Shown piece by piece: positions 1-6,408 of a DNA stretch of 7,752 nt (positions are counted from its first letter, which is position 1; every line of letters starts with the position of its first letter). The position numbers were made by a program, and so were the translations under genes. Source of the stretch: Phototrophicales bacterium (GTDB lineage: Bacteria; Chloroflexota; Anaerolineae; Aggregatilineales; Phototrophicaceae); NCBI GenBank assembly GCA_002794515.1, contig PGTJ01000108.1, forward strand, positions 1 to 7,752, read 5' to 3'. The notes under the pieces were generated by a model. That model saw only the letters and a program-made list of their open reading frames with translations, was not told where the DNA came from and ran no database searches.

Positions 1-1066
1 ATCCCATATCGAATGTGGTGGGACCGTGTTCAAATGTGAGGACTTGTAACTCGATATCATCCCCAACAACAGCACGAATTTCAGATAAGAATATATCAGG
101 TGTCATACCGGGCAAAATGCGTCCGTCCATATCTACCGTGATTTCCGCGGGGATGACATTAATTTTATTGCCACCACGCAAAATAGTCGGTGTTACCGTA
201 TTACGGAGTGGCGAATTGAACAGACGTTTAAGGTCGCCCATCTGATTGAGGGCTTGGTCGGCAGTTTGTGGATGGAGCAACGCCGAGAATATCGGGCGCA
301 TATCATCTGGAACATTATGGGCGACAATTTCAATCATCTTCTGCGCCACAGGCGTGATATGAATCGGCAGAGGGGTTCTATCTAATGCTAATAAAAAGTG
401 GGCGAGGCGAACAGTGGCACTCCCTGCGATGGGTGATGAGCCGTGTCCTGCGGGACCACGGATAATCGCCCGTATTGGGCAAAGTTGGCGCTCCGATACC
501 ATAATCGGATAAAATGTTTTGCCCGCAATGGAGATCGGAAACCCACCAAATTCGCCGATAGCATATTTTACGCCCTCGAATAAATCGGCATGTTGCTCGA
601 CCATGAATTTTGCGCCCATCTCACCACCGGCTTCTTCATCGGTGACAAGGCACAAAATGAGGTCGCCAGCGAGAGATAAATTTTCGGCTTTGGCACGCAT
701 AAAAGCCGCTACAAGCATGGCTACCCCACCCTTCATATCCAACGCGCCCCGCCCCCAGATGAACCCCTCATGAATATCACCACTGAATGGCGGATGTGTC
801 CACTGTTGCCCTTCGGTGGTGACGACATCCACATGTCCATATAGCAACAAGGGTGGTGCGCTCCCCGCCCCACGTAGGCGTGCGACTAAATTCGGACGGT
901 TAGGTGTTTTTTGGTAAAAATGTGTTTCGATGCCCAATGCGTTCAGATGAAGCGCCACGAATTCCATCAGTGGACGTTCATCGCCCGGGGGATTGGTGGT
1001 ATCGAAACGAATCAGGTGTTGGAGCAAGATTTCGGGATGCTGATAAAGGGTGGTCGTATCGGTCAT
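1..1066 (-). CDS. M20-family metallopeptidase/deacylase (ArgE/DapE-like), C-terminus cut by window edge
   Basis: This is a cytoplasmic zinc amidohydrolase of the M20 family (acetylornithine deacetylase / succinyl-diaminopimelate desuccinylase / dipeptidase group). About 355 residues are visible. The start ATG at 1066 has GGAG nine bases upstream, and the frame stays open to the left edge. Visible family landmarks are G-H78-V-D80 (metal ligand, then the Asp next to it), the W-G-R-G-A-L-D110-M-K-G-G block (bridging Asp), the pair E144-E145 (catalytic base and metal ligand), G-E172-F-G-G (third ligand position) and G-H208-G-S in the lid/dimerisation domain. The last metal-binding His is expected in the missing C-terminal part. 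Family members are about 380-460 residues, so perhaps 30-100 residues are lost. The exact substrate (acetylornithine, succinyl-DAP, a dipeptide or another N-acyl amino acid) cannot be read from the sequence, and no biosynthetic neighbours help. It is transcribed divergently from tpx. Confidence 0.93.
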   Translation of the reverse strand, partial: MTDTTTLYQHPEILLQHLIRFDTTNPPGDERPLMEFVALHLNALGIETHFYQKTPNRPNLVARLRGAGSAPPLLLYGHVDVVTTEGQQWTHPPFSGDIHEGFIWGRGALDMKGGVAMLVAAFMRAKAENLSLAGDLILCLVTDEEAGGEMGAKFMVEQHADLFEGVKYAIGEFGGFPISIAGKTFYPIMVSERQLCPIRAIIRGPAGHGSSPIAGSATVRLAHFLLALDRTPLPIHITPVAQKMIEIVAHNVPDDMRPIFSALLHPQTADQALNQMGDLKRLFNSPLRNTVTPTILRGGNKINVIPAEITVDMDGRILPGMTPDIFLSEIRAVVGDDIELQVLTFEHGPTTFDMG

Positions 1067-1106
1067 GCGAGGTATCTCCAGATGTACAACATGAATAATT
1101 GCTAAG

Positions 1107-1115
1107 ATTTTAACA
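1107..1115 (-). promoter_or_regulatory. Candidate extended -10 promoter of the M20 gene
   Basis: On the minus strand the sequence reads TGTTAAAAT, a TGn extension followed by the -10-like hexamer TAAAAT (1112 down to 1107). It lies about 40 bases upstream of the M20 start codon. No convincing -35 hexamer sits 16-18 bases further upstream. The call rests on the extended -10 and its position only. Confidence 0.4.
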
Positions 1116-1142
1116 AAAATGGTGCAATCGGCTATGACCACT

Positions 1143-1151
1143 TGCTATAAT
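1143..1151 (+). promoter_or_regulatory. Extended -10 promoter of tpx (TGCTATAAT)
   Basis: TGC followed by a perfect TATAAT (1146-1151) forms an extended -10 element. Transcription would start near 1158, giving a leader of about 50 bases before the tpx start at 1208. The -35 region is poor (GTGCAA at 1122-1127 with an 18-base spacer), as is usual when an extended -10 is present. The same 12 bases, TGCTATAATCAA, occur again upstream of uvrB. Confidence 0.65.
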
Positions 1152-1207
1152 CAACATGTCCCAAAATAAACACTTTTGTCGAATGAAGTAAAAGGAGATT
1201 GTTACAC

Positions 1208-1720
1208 ATGGCAAACCGTCCGGGCATGAAAGTCGGCGATGTTGAACATAATGTGCAATATGATATGCTGACTGTGGGGAGCAAAGCACCCGATTTCACT
1301 CTGTATACCACAGCACATAAACCCAAGACACTCGCCGATTATGCGGGCAAAGTGAAAATCATCAGTTGCATTCCATCGATTGATACCGGTGTGTGTTCGG
1401 CACAAACCCGCCGTTTTAATCAGGAAGCATCCGAACTGGGTGATAACATCGTGATCATCACCGTCAGTGCCGATTTACCCTTCGCCCTCAAACGCTATTG
1501 TGCCGCCGAAGGCATTGAACGCACCGAAACACTCACCACCTACCGCGACATGAAATTCGCCGATGATTACGGTGTGCATGACACCGATTGGCGCGTGTGC
1601 CAACGGGCTGTTTTTGTTGTTGATAAAAATGATGTTGTCCAATATGCTGAATATGTGCCTGTGATTGGCAACGAAGTCAATTTCGATGCCGCGCTCGCCA
1701 AAGCCAAAGAATTGGTCTGA
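1208..1720 (+). CDS. tpx: Thiol peroxidase (Tpx-type atypical 2-Cys peroxiredoxin)
   Basis: This cytoplasmic peroxidase reduces hydrogen peroxide and organic peroxides using thioredoxin as electron donor. The protein is 170 residues with the thioredoxin fold. The Tpx signature P-S-I-D-T60-G-V-C63 carries the peroxidatic Cys63 and the active-site Thr. The resolving cysteine is C98 in K-R-Y-C-A-A-E-G, 35 residues later, the arrangement of the Tpx subfamily. R133 is the probable conserved active-site Arg. The segments S-A-D-L-P-F-A and R-x-F-N-Q also match E. coli Tpx as I remember it. The start is the ATG at 1208, because AAAGGAG at 1191-1197 lies 10 bases upstream; the in-frame TTG at 1199 is too close to that site. 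Two further cysteines, C54 and C131, are not part of the standard pair. The gene is monocistronic, between a divergent M20 gene and a convergent hydrolase, and has its own promoter. Confidence 0.96.
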   Translation: MANRPGMKVGDVEHNVQYDMLTVGSKAPDFTLYTTAHKPKTLADYAGKVKIISCIPSIDTGVCSAQTRRFNQEASELGDNIVIITVSADLPFALKRYCAAEGIERTETLTTYRDMKFADDYGVHDTDWRVCQRAVFVVDKNDVVQYAEYVPVIGNEVNFDAALAKAKELV

Positions 1721-1730
1721 TAGATCAGCA

Positions 1731-1765
1731 ATGGCGGATAGGTGCTATTAGGTACTATCCGCCAT
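1731..1765. terminator. Hairpin between convergent genes, probable bidirectional terminator
   Basis: ATGGCGGATAG (1731-1741) pairs perfectly with CTATCCGCCAT (1755-1765), giving an 11-bp stem with a 13-base loop. It starts 10 bases after the tpx stop and ends 10 bases before the stop of the convergent hydrolase, the expected place for a shared terminator. There is no clear U-tract on either side, so this is not a textbook intrinsic terminator. Confidence 0.65.
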
Positions 1766-1775
1766 GTTGAATATC

Positions 1776-3185
1776 CTACTGCATCATCCAATTGACAATA
1801 TCGGTGATCACCTCAATCGGGATATGGCTTGGTAGGGAATATTCGGTCGGTGTACTCTGCCCTTCCCCCGCAAAGAACAAATGATTGAGTGTGGGATAGC
1901 TGATAAAAGTCACATTGGGTTTATCGGCTAATGCGCTTTGCCACAATTCAAAATCGGTCATGGTGACTTGATAATCGCGTTCACCTTGTAAAATGAGCAT
2001 CGGTATGTCTAAATTTTGCGCGGTGGCGATTTGGTCATACGCCATCATGTCTAACCAATAAGTGGCATATACACCAAATAACATTTGGTTGGGGTCTGAA
2101 TCGGGCGTAAGACTGGGGATTTGTTGCACCTCTGAGCGCAAACGGTTAATGAGCGATTGTGCATCGGCGTTGGCGTTAATAGGCAATGTTTGAAGATAAT
2201 CGAATTGCTCTAAGACGACATCCACCAATGAGCGACTATTGCCAGCCATTAGAATAATGCCCGCCAACCGACCATCGCGCCGTGCGATTTCTGGAGCAAT
2301 CATCCCACCTAAACTATGCCCGATGACATAAATGCGATTAGGGTCGATATTGGGGATATTCCGCAACAAAGCAACCGCGCTCAGCGCATCATCAATCACT
2401 TCTTCATCCATTGTCGCCATAATCATATCATCGGCATAATCTGAGCCATATACAAAGGTGCGTTTATCATAACGCAACACGGCAACACCATTCGATGCTA
2501 ATCCTTGTGCTAAATCTCGATAAGGTTTATTAACCCCATTCACCGTCCCGTCACGATCATTAGGTCCAGAACCGTGTACAATGACAACGGCGGGAAATAA
2601 TCCATCACCAACGGGAATTAATAATGTACCACCCAATTGCCAACGCCCTGTTATCACCGAAACATCTTGTTCGACATAATTTTCTGGCACATCATAGGGG
2701 GCGGGTGGTACGCTGGTATCCACCGATTTAATCACAAAACCAAGCAAAACCTCATTCAAGACAGAAGTCACACCACCCAATACTGCAGGTGAGCCTTGTA
2801 CAGCCAAAACATATGTCATACCAGTATCATCGACATAATAAATTACGGCTAATATCTCGCCAGAAGGCAATAGATACACATCTTGTGTCCATGTGAGCAT
2901 CCCCAATGGGACAGGGTTGCTCTGAATAGACACGCCCGAAAAATCGGGGATAAGATGAGCGGGCAATTGGTTGGGTGTGCGATCTGCAATCGCAAAGACA
3001 TATAAATGAACAGTTTCTTCTGGATTGACGAAATGCGCTAGTCCATCGGCGCTCATATCCGTCCAACCTTGCGGGATCGGAAAACGAAATAGCGGGTCAT
3101 CGTAGATGGTATCATCATCGCTTTGCCCCAATATCGGCAAAGTCATCACCAATAAACATAGTACAATAATCAATCTGAACATCAT
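1776..3185 (-). CDS. Secreted alpha/beta-hydrolase (esterase/peptidase-like)
   Basis: This is a probable exported serine hydrolase of 469 residues. Residues 1-20 form a short basic then hydrophobic Sec signal peptide ending near I-L-G-Q, with an acidic stretch right after. Residues about 30-155 are a separate N-terminal domain opening with F-P-I-P-Q-G-W. Residues about 170-469 are the hydrolase domain. There I see the oxyanion region H204-G-S-G-P-N-D-R-D-G, the nucleophile elbow G-H-S291-L-G-G, the acid candidate D404 in Q-G-E-R-D-Y, and the catalytic His candidate H435 in L-N-H-L-F-F. The triad is therefore complete, and the substrate is unknown (ester, acyl-peptide or similar). The start may be M1 (3185) or M2 (3182). 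AAAGGA lies five bases before M1 and eight before M2, so M2 has the better spacing. The signal peptide has no clear lipobox, so a soluble extracytoplasmic enzyme is more likely than a lipoprotein. Confidence 0.88.
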   Translation of the reverse strand: MMFRLIIVLCLLVMTLPILGQSDDDTIYDDPLFRFPIPQGWTDMSADGLAHFVNPEETVHLYVFAIADRTPNQLPAHLIPDFSGVSIQSNPVPLGMLTWTQDVYLLPSGEILAVIYYVDDTGMTYVLAVQGSPAVLGGVTSVLNEVLLGFVIKSVDTSVPPAPYDVPENYVEQDVSVITGRWQLGGTLLIPVGDGLFPAVVIVHGSGPNDRDGTVNGVNKPYRDLAQGLASNGVAVLRYDKRTFVYGSDYADDMIMATMDEEVIDDALSAVALLRNIPNIDPNRIYVIGHSLGGMIAPEIARRDGRLAGIILMAGNSRSLVDVVLEQFDYLQTLPINANADAQSLINRLRSEVQQIPSLTPDSDPNQMLFGVYATYWLDMMAYDQIATAQNLDIPMLILQGERDYQVTMTDFELWQSALADKPNVTFISYPTLNHLFFAGEGQSTPTEYSLPSHIPIEVITDIVNWMMQ

Positions 3186-3207
3186 GACTATCCTTTCGTT
3201 TCTTTAC

Positions 3208-3213
3208 AGTATA
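3208..3213 (-). promoter_or_regulatory. Candidate -10 of the alpha/beta-hydrolase promoter
   Basis: The minus strand reads TATACT here, within GGTTATACT, about 22 bases upstream of the hydrolase start codon. No good -35 lies at 16-18 bases. The preceding GGTTATA is mirrored by the GGTTATA of the divergent gene's -10 region at 3281-3287. Confidence 0.35.
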
Positions 3214-3274
3214 ACCGATTAACATCTTGTTTGATGAAGCAATCGGTGGCACAATTCACCACATATCGATCGAT
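3214..3274. promoter_or_regulatory. Inverted repeats in the hydrolase/deacetylase divergent region
   Basis: The 114 bases between the two divergent genes hold several symmetric elements. ACCGATT (3214-3220) is complementary to AATCGGT (3241-3247). GGTG (3245-3248) mirrors CACC (3257-3260). ATCGATCGAT (3265-3274) is a perfect 10-base palindrome. These could be operator sites shared by the divergent promoters. No known regulator consensus is recognised, and short palindromes also arise by chance. Confidence 0.3.
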
Positions 3275-3282
3275 GGATAGGT

Positions 3283-3288
3283 TATAAG
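3283..3288 (+). promoter_or_regulatory. Candidate -10 of the deacetylase promoter
   Basis: TATAAG lies only 12 bases before the ATG at 3300. If it is used, transcription starts about five bases before the start codon and the mRNA is nearly leaderless. That would fit the weak ribosome-binding site (GGGA at 3291-3294, five bases before the ATG). No clear -35 is visible. Confidence 0.3.
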
Positions 3289-3299
3289 TCGGGATTAGG

Positions 3300-4136
3300 A
3301 TGAGCAAACTAACCAGACGCGATTTTTTACGCATCATCGCCAGCAGTGGCGTGATTTTCGGCACAGGTCAGGTATTTGCCCATACCACCTACGATACCGA
3401 ATCAGCATTGCCCAGCCAAATTCCCATCCCACCGTCATTGATGTTGCACAGTCGACATCGGTGGATATTGCCCCCTATCCTCGATTATTTGCTAGATAAC
3501 GGCTATACAGGCATCCATTATGCTGATTTCGAAAATGCCTTGTTGGGGTTATCGGCATTGCCCGACAAGCCAATCCTCATCAGCATCGATGACATCACCG
3601 CCGTGAAAGGGCAAAACCCGACCATCATCGAATATTTCGGCGCGATGAAAGACGCATTGGTAGAACGGGGTATCAAAGGGACATTCGCACACATCACCCG
3701 CCCCGATTTGGAACAAGATGATGCCCTGTGGGATGAATTACGCGCATGGACAGCACAAGGCATCGCCTTCGAGACGCATACCGCCTACCATTCGGTGTTG
3801 GGCAGACGCGCCATGACGTGGGCAGATTACGAAACCGAGATCATCACATCTGCTACATTCATCACCGAAAAAATCGGGATGCCTGTGCGGGCATTGGTCA
3901 CACCTTATGGCAGTGGGTATGACATGGCGACCAATACCATCACACCGCAGGTGATACAAGCCTGTGAACAAGCGGGCTTGCGCTTTATTGTGGGGATTGT
4001 CAATGGACGCGCACCCATCCGCGTGCCAATTCAGCACAATGAGGTGTTATATGTGGGTCGTGTGGGACCTGGTGTGAATAATGATGTGTATGGGGCGCAA
4101 TTAGAGATTGAATTTTGGCGCACCCATTATCGTTAG
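3300..4136 (+). CDS. Tat-exported NodB-like polysaccharide deacetylase (CE4 family)
   Basis: This is a probable extracytoplasmic carbohydrate (or related N-acyl/amide) deacetylase of 278 residues. The N-terminus has a twin-arginine signal, T-R6-R7-D-F-L-R, followed by a hydrophobic stretch and a possible cleavage site after V-F-A27. This also fixes the start. The NodB-type motifs are recognisable though degenerate. Motif 1 is S-I-D97-D98 (catalytic base and metal ligand, in place of T-F-D-D-G). Motif 2 is T-H160-T-A-Y-H164 (the H-x-x-x-H metal site). Motif 3 is R197-x-x-x-T-P202-Y-G (the R-x-x-P-Y-G-like strand). Metal-dependent activity is therefore plausible. The substrate could be peptidoglycan, a cell-surface polysaccharide or an exopolysaccharide, and nothing adjacent decides this. 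It is divergent from the secreted hydrolase. uvrB follows 135 bases downstream with its own promoter, so the two are probably not one operon. Confidence 0.85.
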   Translation: MSKLTRRDFLRIIASSGVIFGTGQVFAHTTYDTESALPSQIPIPPSLMLHSRHRWILPPILDYLLDNGYTGIHYADFENALLGLSALPDKPILISIDDITAVKGQNPTIIEYFGAMKDALVERGIKGTFAHITRPDLEQDDALWDELRAWTAQGIAFETHTAYHSVLGRRAMTWADYETEIITSATFITEKIGMPVRALVTPYGSGYDMATNTITPQVIQACEQAGLRFIVGIVNGRAPIRVPIQHNEVLYVGRVGPGVNNDVYGAQLEIEFWRTHYR

Positions 4137-4165
4137 TCCAATTCTGATAATAATGCCGATACATC

Positions 4166-4200
4166 ATTTTGCACCCGTTTTTGAGGGCAATTGGCAAAAT
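4166..4200. repeat. Inverted repeat after the deacetylase gene
   Basis: ATTTTGC (4166-4172) is complementary to GCAAAAT (4194-4200) with a 21-base spacer. It lies 30 bases after the deacetylase stop and could be a weak terminator. The loop is long and no U-tract follows, so the function is uncertain. Confidence 0.25.
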
Positions 4201-4201
4201 C

Positions 4202-4231
4202 GCACACAAATCCGCAATTTTGTGCTATAAT
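4202..4231 (+). promoter_or_regulatory. uvrB promoter: extended -10 with abutting inverted repeat
   Basis: TGCTATAAT (4223-4231) is a perfect extended -10, about 40 bases before the uvrB start at 4272. Just upstream, GCACACAAAT (4202-4211) pairs with ATTTTGTGC (4217-4225), giving nine pairs with one bulged C (4207) and a five-base centre. The repeat covers the -35 to -13 zone and touches the -10, a typical operator position for a repressor. There is no recognisable E. coli-type or Bacillus-type LexA box. Confidence 0.55.
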
Positions 4232-4253
4232 CAAAGTTCAGTCATCATTCATT

Positions 4254-4260
4254 AAAAGGA
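4254..4260 (+). promoter_or_regulatory. Ribosome-binding site that sets the uvrB start
   Basis: AAAAGGA ends 11 bases before the ATG at 4272. The open frame extends upstream to a TTG at 4191, but that extension would contain the -10 promoter and has no ribosome-binding site. The ATG is therefore chosen. Confidence 0.65.
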
Positions 4261-4271
4261 TAAATAAATTC

Positions 4272-6275
4272 ATGCCCCCAATTGAATTGGTATCTGAATT
4301 TAAGCCCACTGGCGATCAACCACAAGCTATCGAAAAATTAGTCGATGGCATTCTGAAAGGATATACAGACCAAACATTGCTAGGCGGGACGGGCACTGGT
4401 AAGACATTTTCAATAGCTAATGTTATTACATCAACACAAAAACCGACACTCATCCTCGCCCATAACAAGACATTGGCGGCACAATTGTATGCTGAATTCA
4501 AAGAATTCTTCCCCAAAAATGCGGTGGAATACTTCGTTAGTTATTATGATTACTATCAACCAGAGGCGTATGTCCCGCGTTATGACCTGCATATCGAAAA
4601 ACAGACCGATATTAACGCCACCATCGAACGATTACGCCTGTCGGCAACGGCATCGTTGATGACACGGCGCGATGTGATTATTGTGGCATCGGTGTCGTGC
4701 ATCTATGGCATCGGCGACCCCGAAGCATGGCGCAAAACAATGGTCGAATTAACGGTTGGGCAAGCCAATTTACGACGCGACATCATCCTCCGCAAGTTGG
4801 TACAAATTCAATATAGCCGTAATGATATGGTGTTAGAACGGGGCAATTTTCGTGTGCGAGGCGATACACTCGAAATTTATCCGGCTTATTTAGAGACGGC
4901 GTATCGCATCGCTATGTTCGGCGATGATATCGAGCGCATTACCGAATTCGACCCGCTCACCGGCGAAATTTTGGGGACATATAACCAAGTGACGATTTTA
5001 CCCGCCAAGCAATTCGTGACCGATGAAGAACGCACCCGTCAGGCAGTGCGCGCCATTGAAGAAGAACTCGAAGCACAAATTGCGTATTTCAAATCACAAG
5101 ATAAATTGGTCGAAGCACAACGCATTGAACAACGTACACGCTATGACATCGAAATGTTGCGCGAGGTGGGCTATACCACAGGTATCGAAAATTATTCGCG
5201 CCATATTGACCAACGTCCACCGGGCAGTCCACCGCATACGTTGTTAGATTATATGCCCAATGATTATCTATTGGTGGTCGATGAAAGCCATATGACCATC
5301 CCCCAGGTGCGCGGGATGTATAATGGGGATCGGCAACGCAAACAAACACTGGTGGATTATGGCTTTCGCTTGCCGAGCGCGTTGGATAACCGCCCGCTCA
5401 ATTTTGACGAATTCCGAGATAGAATCCGTCAGGTGATTTATACATCGGCGACACCCGGTCCGTATGAACGCGAAATCAGCAAACAAATCGTGCAACAGGT
5501 CATTCGCCCAACGGGTATTTTAGACCCTGTTTGTCATGTGCGACCAACAGCAGGTCAGATCGATGATCTACTGCAAGAAATCGCCCGCAGGGTCAAAAAT
5601 CGGCAACGGGCGATCGTCACCACCCTCACCCAACGTATGGCAGAAGAATTAGCAGGTTATCTGAATGAGATGGGCATCAAGGCGCATCATCTCCATGCCG
5701 AAATTGATACGATAGAACGAATCGATATCCTGCGCGATTTGCGACTCGGTGTCTATGATGTGGTGGTGGGGATTAATCTGCTCCGTGAAGGGATAGATTT
5801 GCCCGAAGTATCGCTGGTGGCGATTTTAGATGCCGATAAAGAAGGCTTTTTGCGATCAGAATCGGCGCTCATCCAAATCATCGGGCGGGCGGCGCGTCAT
5901 ATCGAAGGGACGGTCATCCTGTATGCCGATACGATGACCGATTCCATGCGCCGTGCGTTGGATGAGACCAATCGGCGACGCAAAATTCAAGAGGAATACA
6001 ACACCGCCCACAACATCAAACCGACCAGCATCGTCAAAGAGATTAAAGACCTCACGGCACGTATCAAAGGTGAACAAGGCGAATCACCAGAAGTGGATGT
6101 GACCGAGATGAGCGCCGCAGAAATCCACAAGATGATTAAAGAACTCGAAAAAGAGATGAAACGAGCGGCGCAATCGTTAGAATTTGAAAAAGCGGCGGCA
6201 TTACGTGACCAGTTGTTTGAATTGCGAGGCATGTTAGCCGAAAAAGATACCGATAGCCAATATTTTTTCAATTAA
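4272..6275 (+). CDS. uvrB: Excinuclease ABC subunit B (UvrB)
   Basis: UvrB is the damage-verifying ATPase of nucleotide excision repair. UvrA loads it onto lesion-containing DNA and it then recruits the UvrC nuclease. The protein is 667 residues, full length for the family. Walker A is G-G-T-G-T-G-K44-T, where many bacteria have G-V-T-G-S-G-K-T. The DNA-gripping beta-hairpin is Y91-Y-D-Y-Y-Q-P-E-A-Y. The Walker B/motif II is D337-E-S-H340. Motif VI is G538-R-A-A-R-H. Domain 2 (F-R-V-R-G-D-T-L-E-I-Y-P-A region) and the conserved G-I-E-N-Y-S-R-H stretch are intact. The C-terminal UVR domain (about 618-655, E-F-E-K-A-A-A-L-R-D) is the coiled-coil contact for UvrC and UvrA. Nothing is truncated or frameshifted. 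The gene stands alone, with its own promoter and a possible operator upstream and hairpins downstream. uvrA and uvrC are not in the window. Confidence 0.98.
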   Translation: MPPIELVSEFKPTGDQPQAIEKLVDGILKGYTDQTLLGGTGTGKTFSIANVITSTQKPTLILAHNKTLAAQLYAEFKEFFPKNAVEYFVSYYDYYQPEAYVPRYDLHIEKQTDINATIERLRLSATASLMTRRDVIIVASVSCIYGIGDPEAWRKTMVELTVGQANLRRDIILRKLVQIQYSRNDMVLERGNFRVRGDTLEIYPAYLETAYRIAMFGDDIERITEFDPLTGEILGTYNQVTILPAKQFVTDEERTRQAVRAIEEELEAQIAYFKSQDKLVEAQRIEQRTRYDIEMLREVGYTTGIENYSRHIDQRPPGSPPHTLLDYMPNDYLLVVDESHMTIPQVRGMYNGDRQRKQTLVDYGFRLPSALDNRPLNFDEFRDRIRQVIYTSATPGPYEREISKQIVQQVIRPTGILDPVCHVRPTAGQIDDLLQEIARRVKNRQRAIVTTLTQRMAEELAGYLNEMGIKAHHLHAEIDTIERIDILRDLRLGVYDVVVGINLLREGIDLPEVSLVAILDADKEGFLRSESALIQIIGRAARHIEGTVILYADTMTDSMRRALDETNRRRKIQEEYNTAHNIKPTSIVKEIKDLTARIKGEQGESPEVDVTEMSAAEIHKMIKELEKEMKRAAQSLEFEKAAALRDQLFELRGMLAEKDTDSQYFFN

Positions 6276-6303
6276 CGCTATGCCATGCTTATGGCTTTGA
6301 GCG
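6276..6303 (+). terminator. Possible hairpin directly after the uvrB stop
   Basis: CGCT (6276-6279) pairs with AGCG (6300-6303), and GCCAT (6282-6286) pairs with ATGGC (6291-6295) around the tetraloop GCTT. The result is an interrupted stem-loop starting at the base after the uvrB stop codon. No U-tract follows, so it may protect the 3' end or be incidental. Confidence 0.3.
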
Positions 6304-6330
6304 AGATGGCACAAAAAGTTAGCGATTTTA

Positions 6331-6356
6331 TCGGCAGGCGCTCAAACACCTGCCGA
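6331..6356. terminator. Hairpin between convergent uvrB and M29 genes, probable terminator
   Basis: TCGGCAGG (6331-6338) pairs perfectly with CCTGCCGA (6349-6356), an 8-bp GC-rich stem with a 10-base loop. It lies in the middle of the 133-base gap between the two converging genes, so it could end transcription from both sides. As with the hairpin at 1731-1765, it has no strong U-tract on either strand. Confidence 0.5.
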
Positions 6357-6366
6357 ACTTATCCTA

Positions 6367-6400
6367 AACCCGATCAATCGAGCTAATTATAAAGCGGGTT
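6367..6400 (-). repeat. Inverted repeat just after the M29 stop
   Basis: AACCCG (6367-6372) is complementary to CGGGTT (6395-6400), with 22 bases between. On the minus strand it begins eight bases after the aminopeptidase stop. With a short stem and long loop it is a weak structure, listed as a possible 3'-end element. Confidence 0.25.
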
Positions 6401-6408
6401 CTGGGTGT

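Noticed and set aside
15..773. Plus-strand open frames of 64-84 codons opposite the M20 gene
   Set aside because: The minus strand encodes continuous M20 motifs here, and the plus-strand products have no recognisable features.
1199..1207. tpx start at the TTG at 1199
   Set aside because: It is one base after the AAAGGAG site, too close to be used; the ATG at 1208 is well placed.
3738..4037. Minus-strand 99-codon open frame opposite the deacetylase
   Set aside because: It is His/Cys-rich only because it is the complement of the deacetylase coding sequence; no start signal or homology is evident.
4202..4260. LexA box upstream of uvrB
   Set aside because: Neither a CTG-n10-CAG nor a GAAC-n4-GTTC pattern is present. 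The inverted repeat there is reported separately as of unknown function.
4191..4271. N-terminal extension of UvrB from a TTG at 4191
   Set aside because: The extension contains the TATAAT promoter and its inverted repeat and has no ribosome-binding site. The ATG at 4272 gives the usual UvrB N-terminus and length.
3300..6275. Deacetylase and uvrB as one operon
   Set aside because: They are co-oriented, but a 135-base gap with a strong extended -10 promoter and unrelated functions argues for separate transcription.
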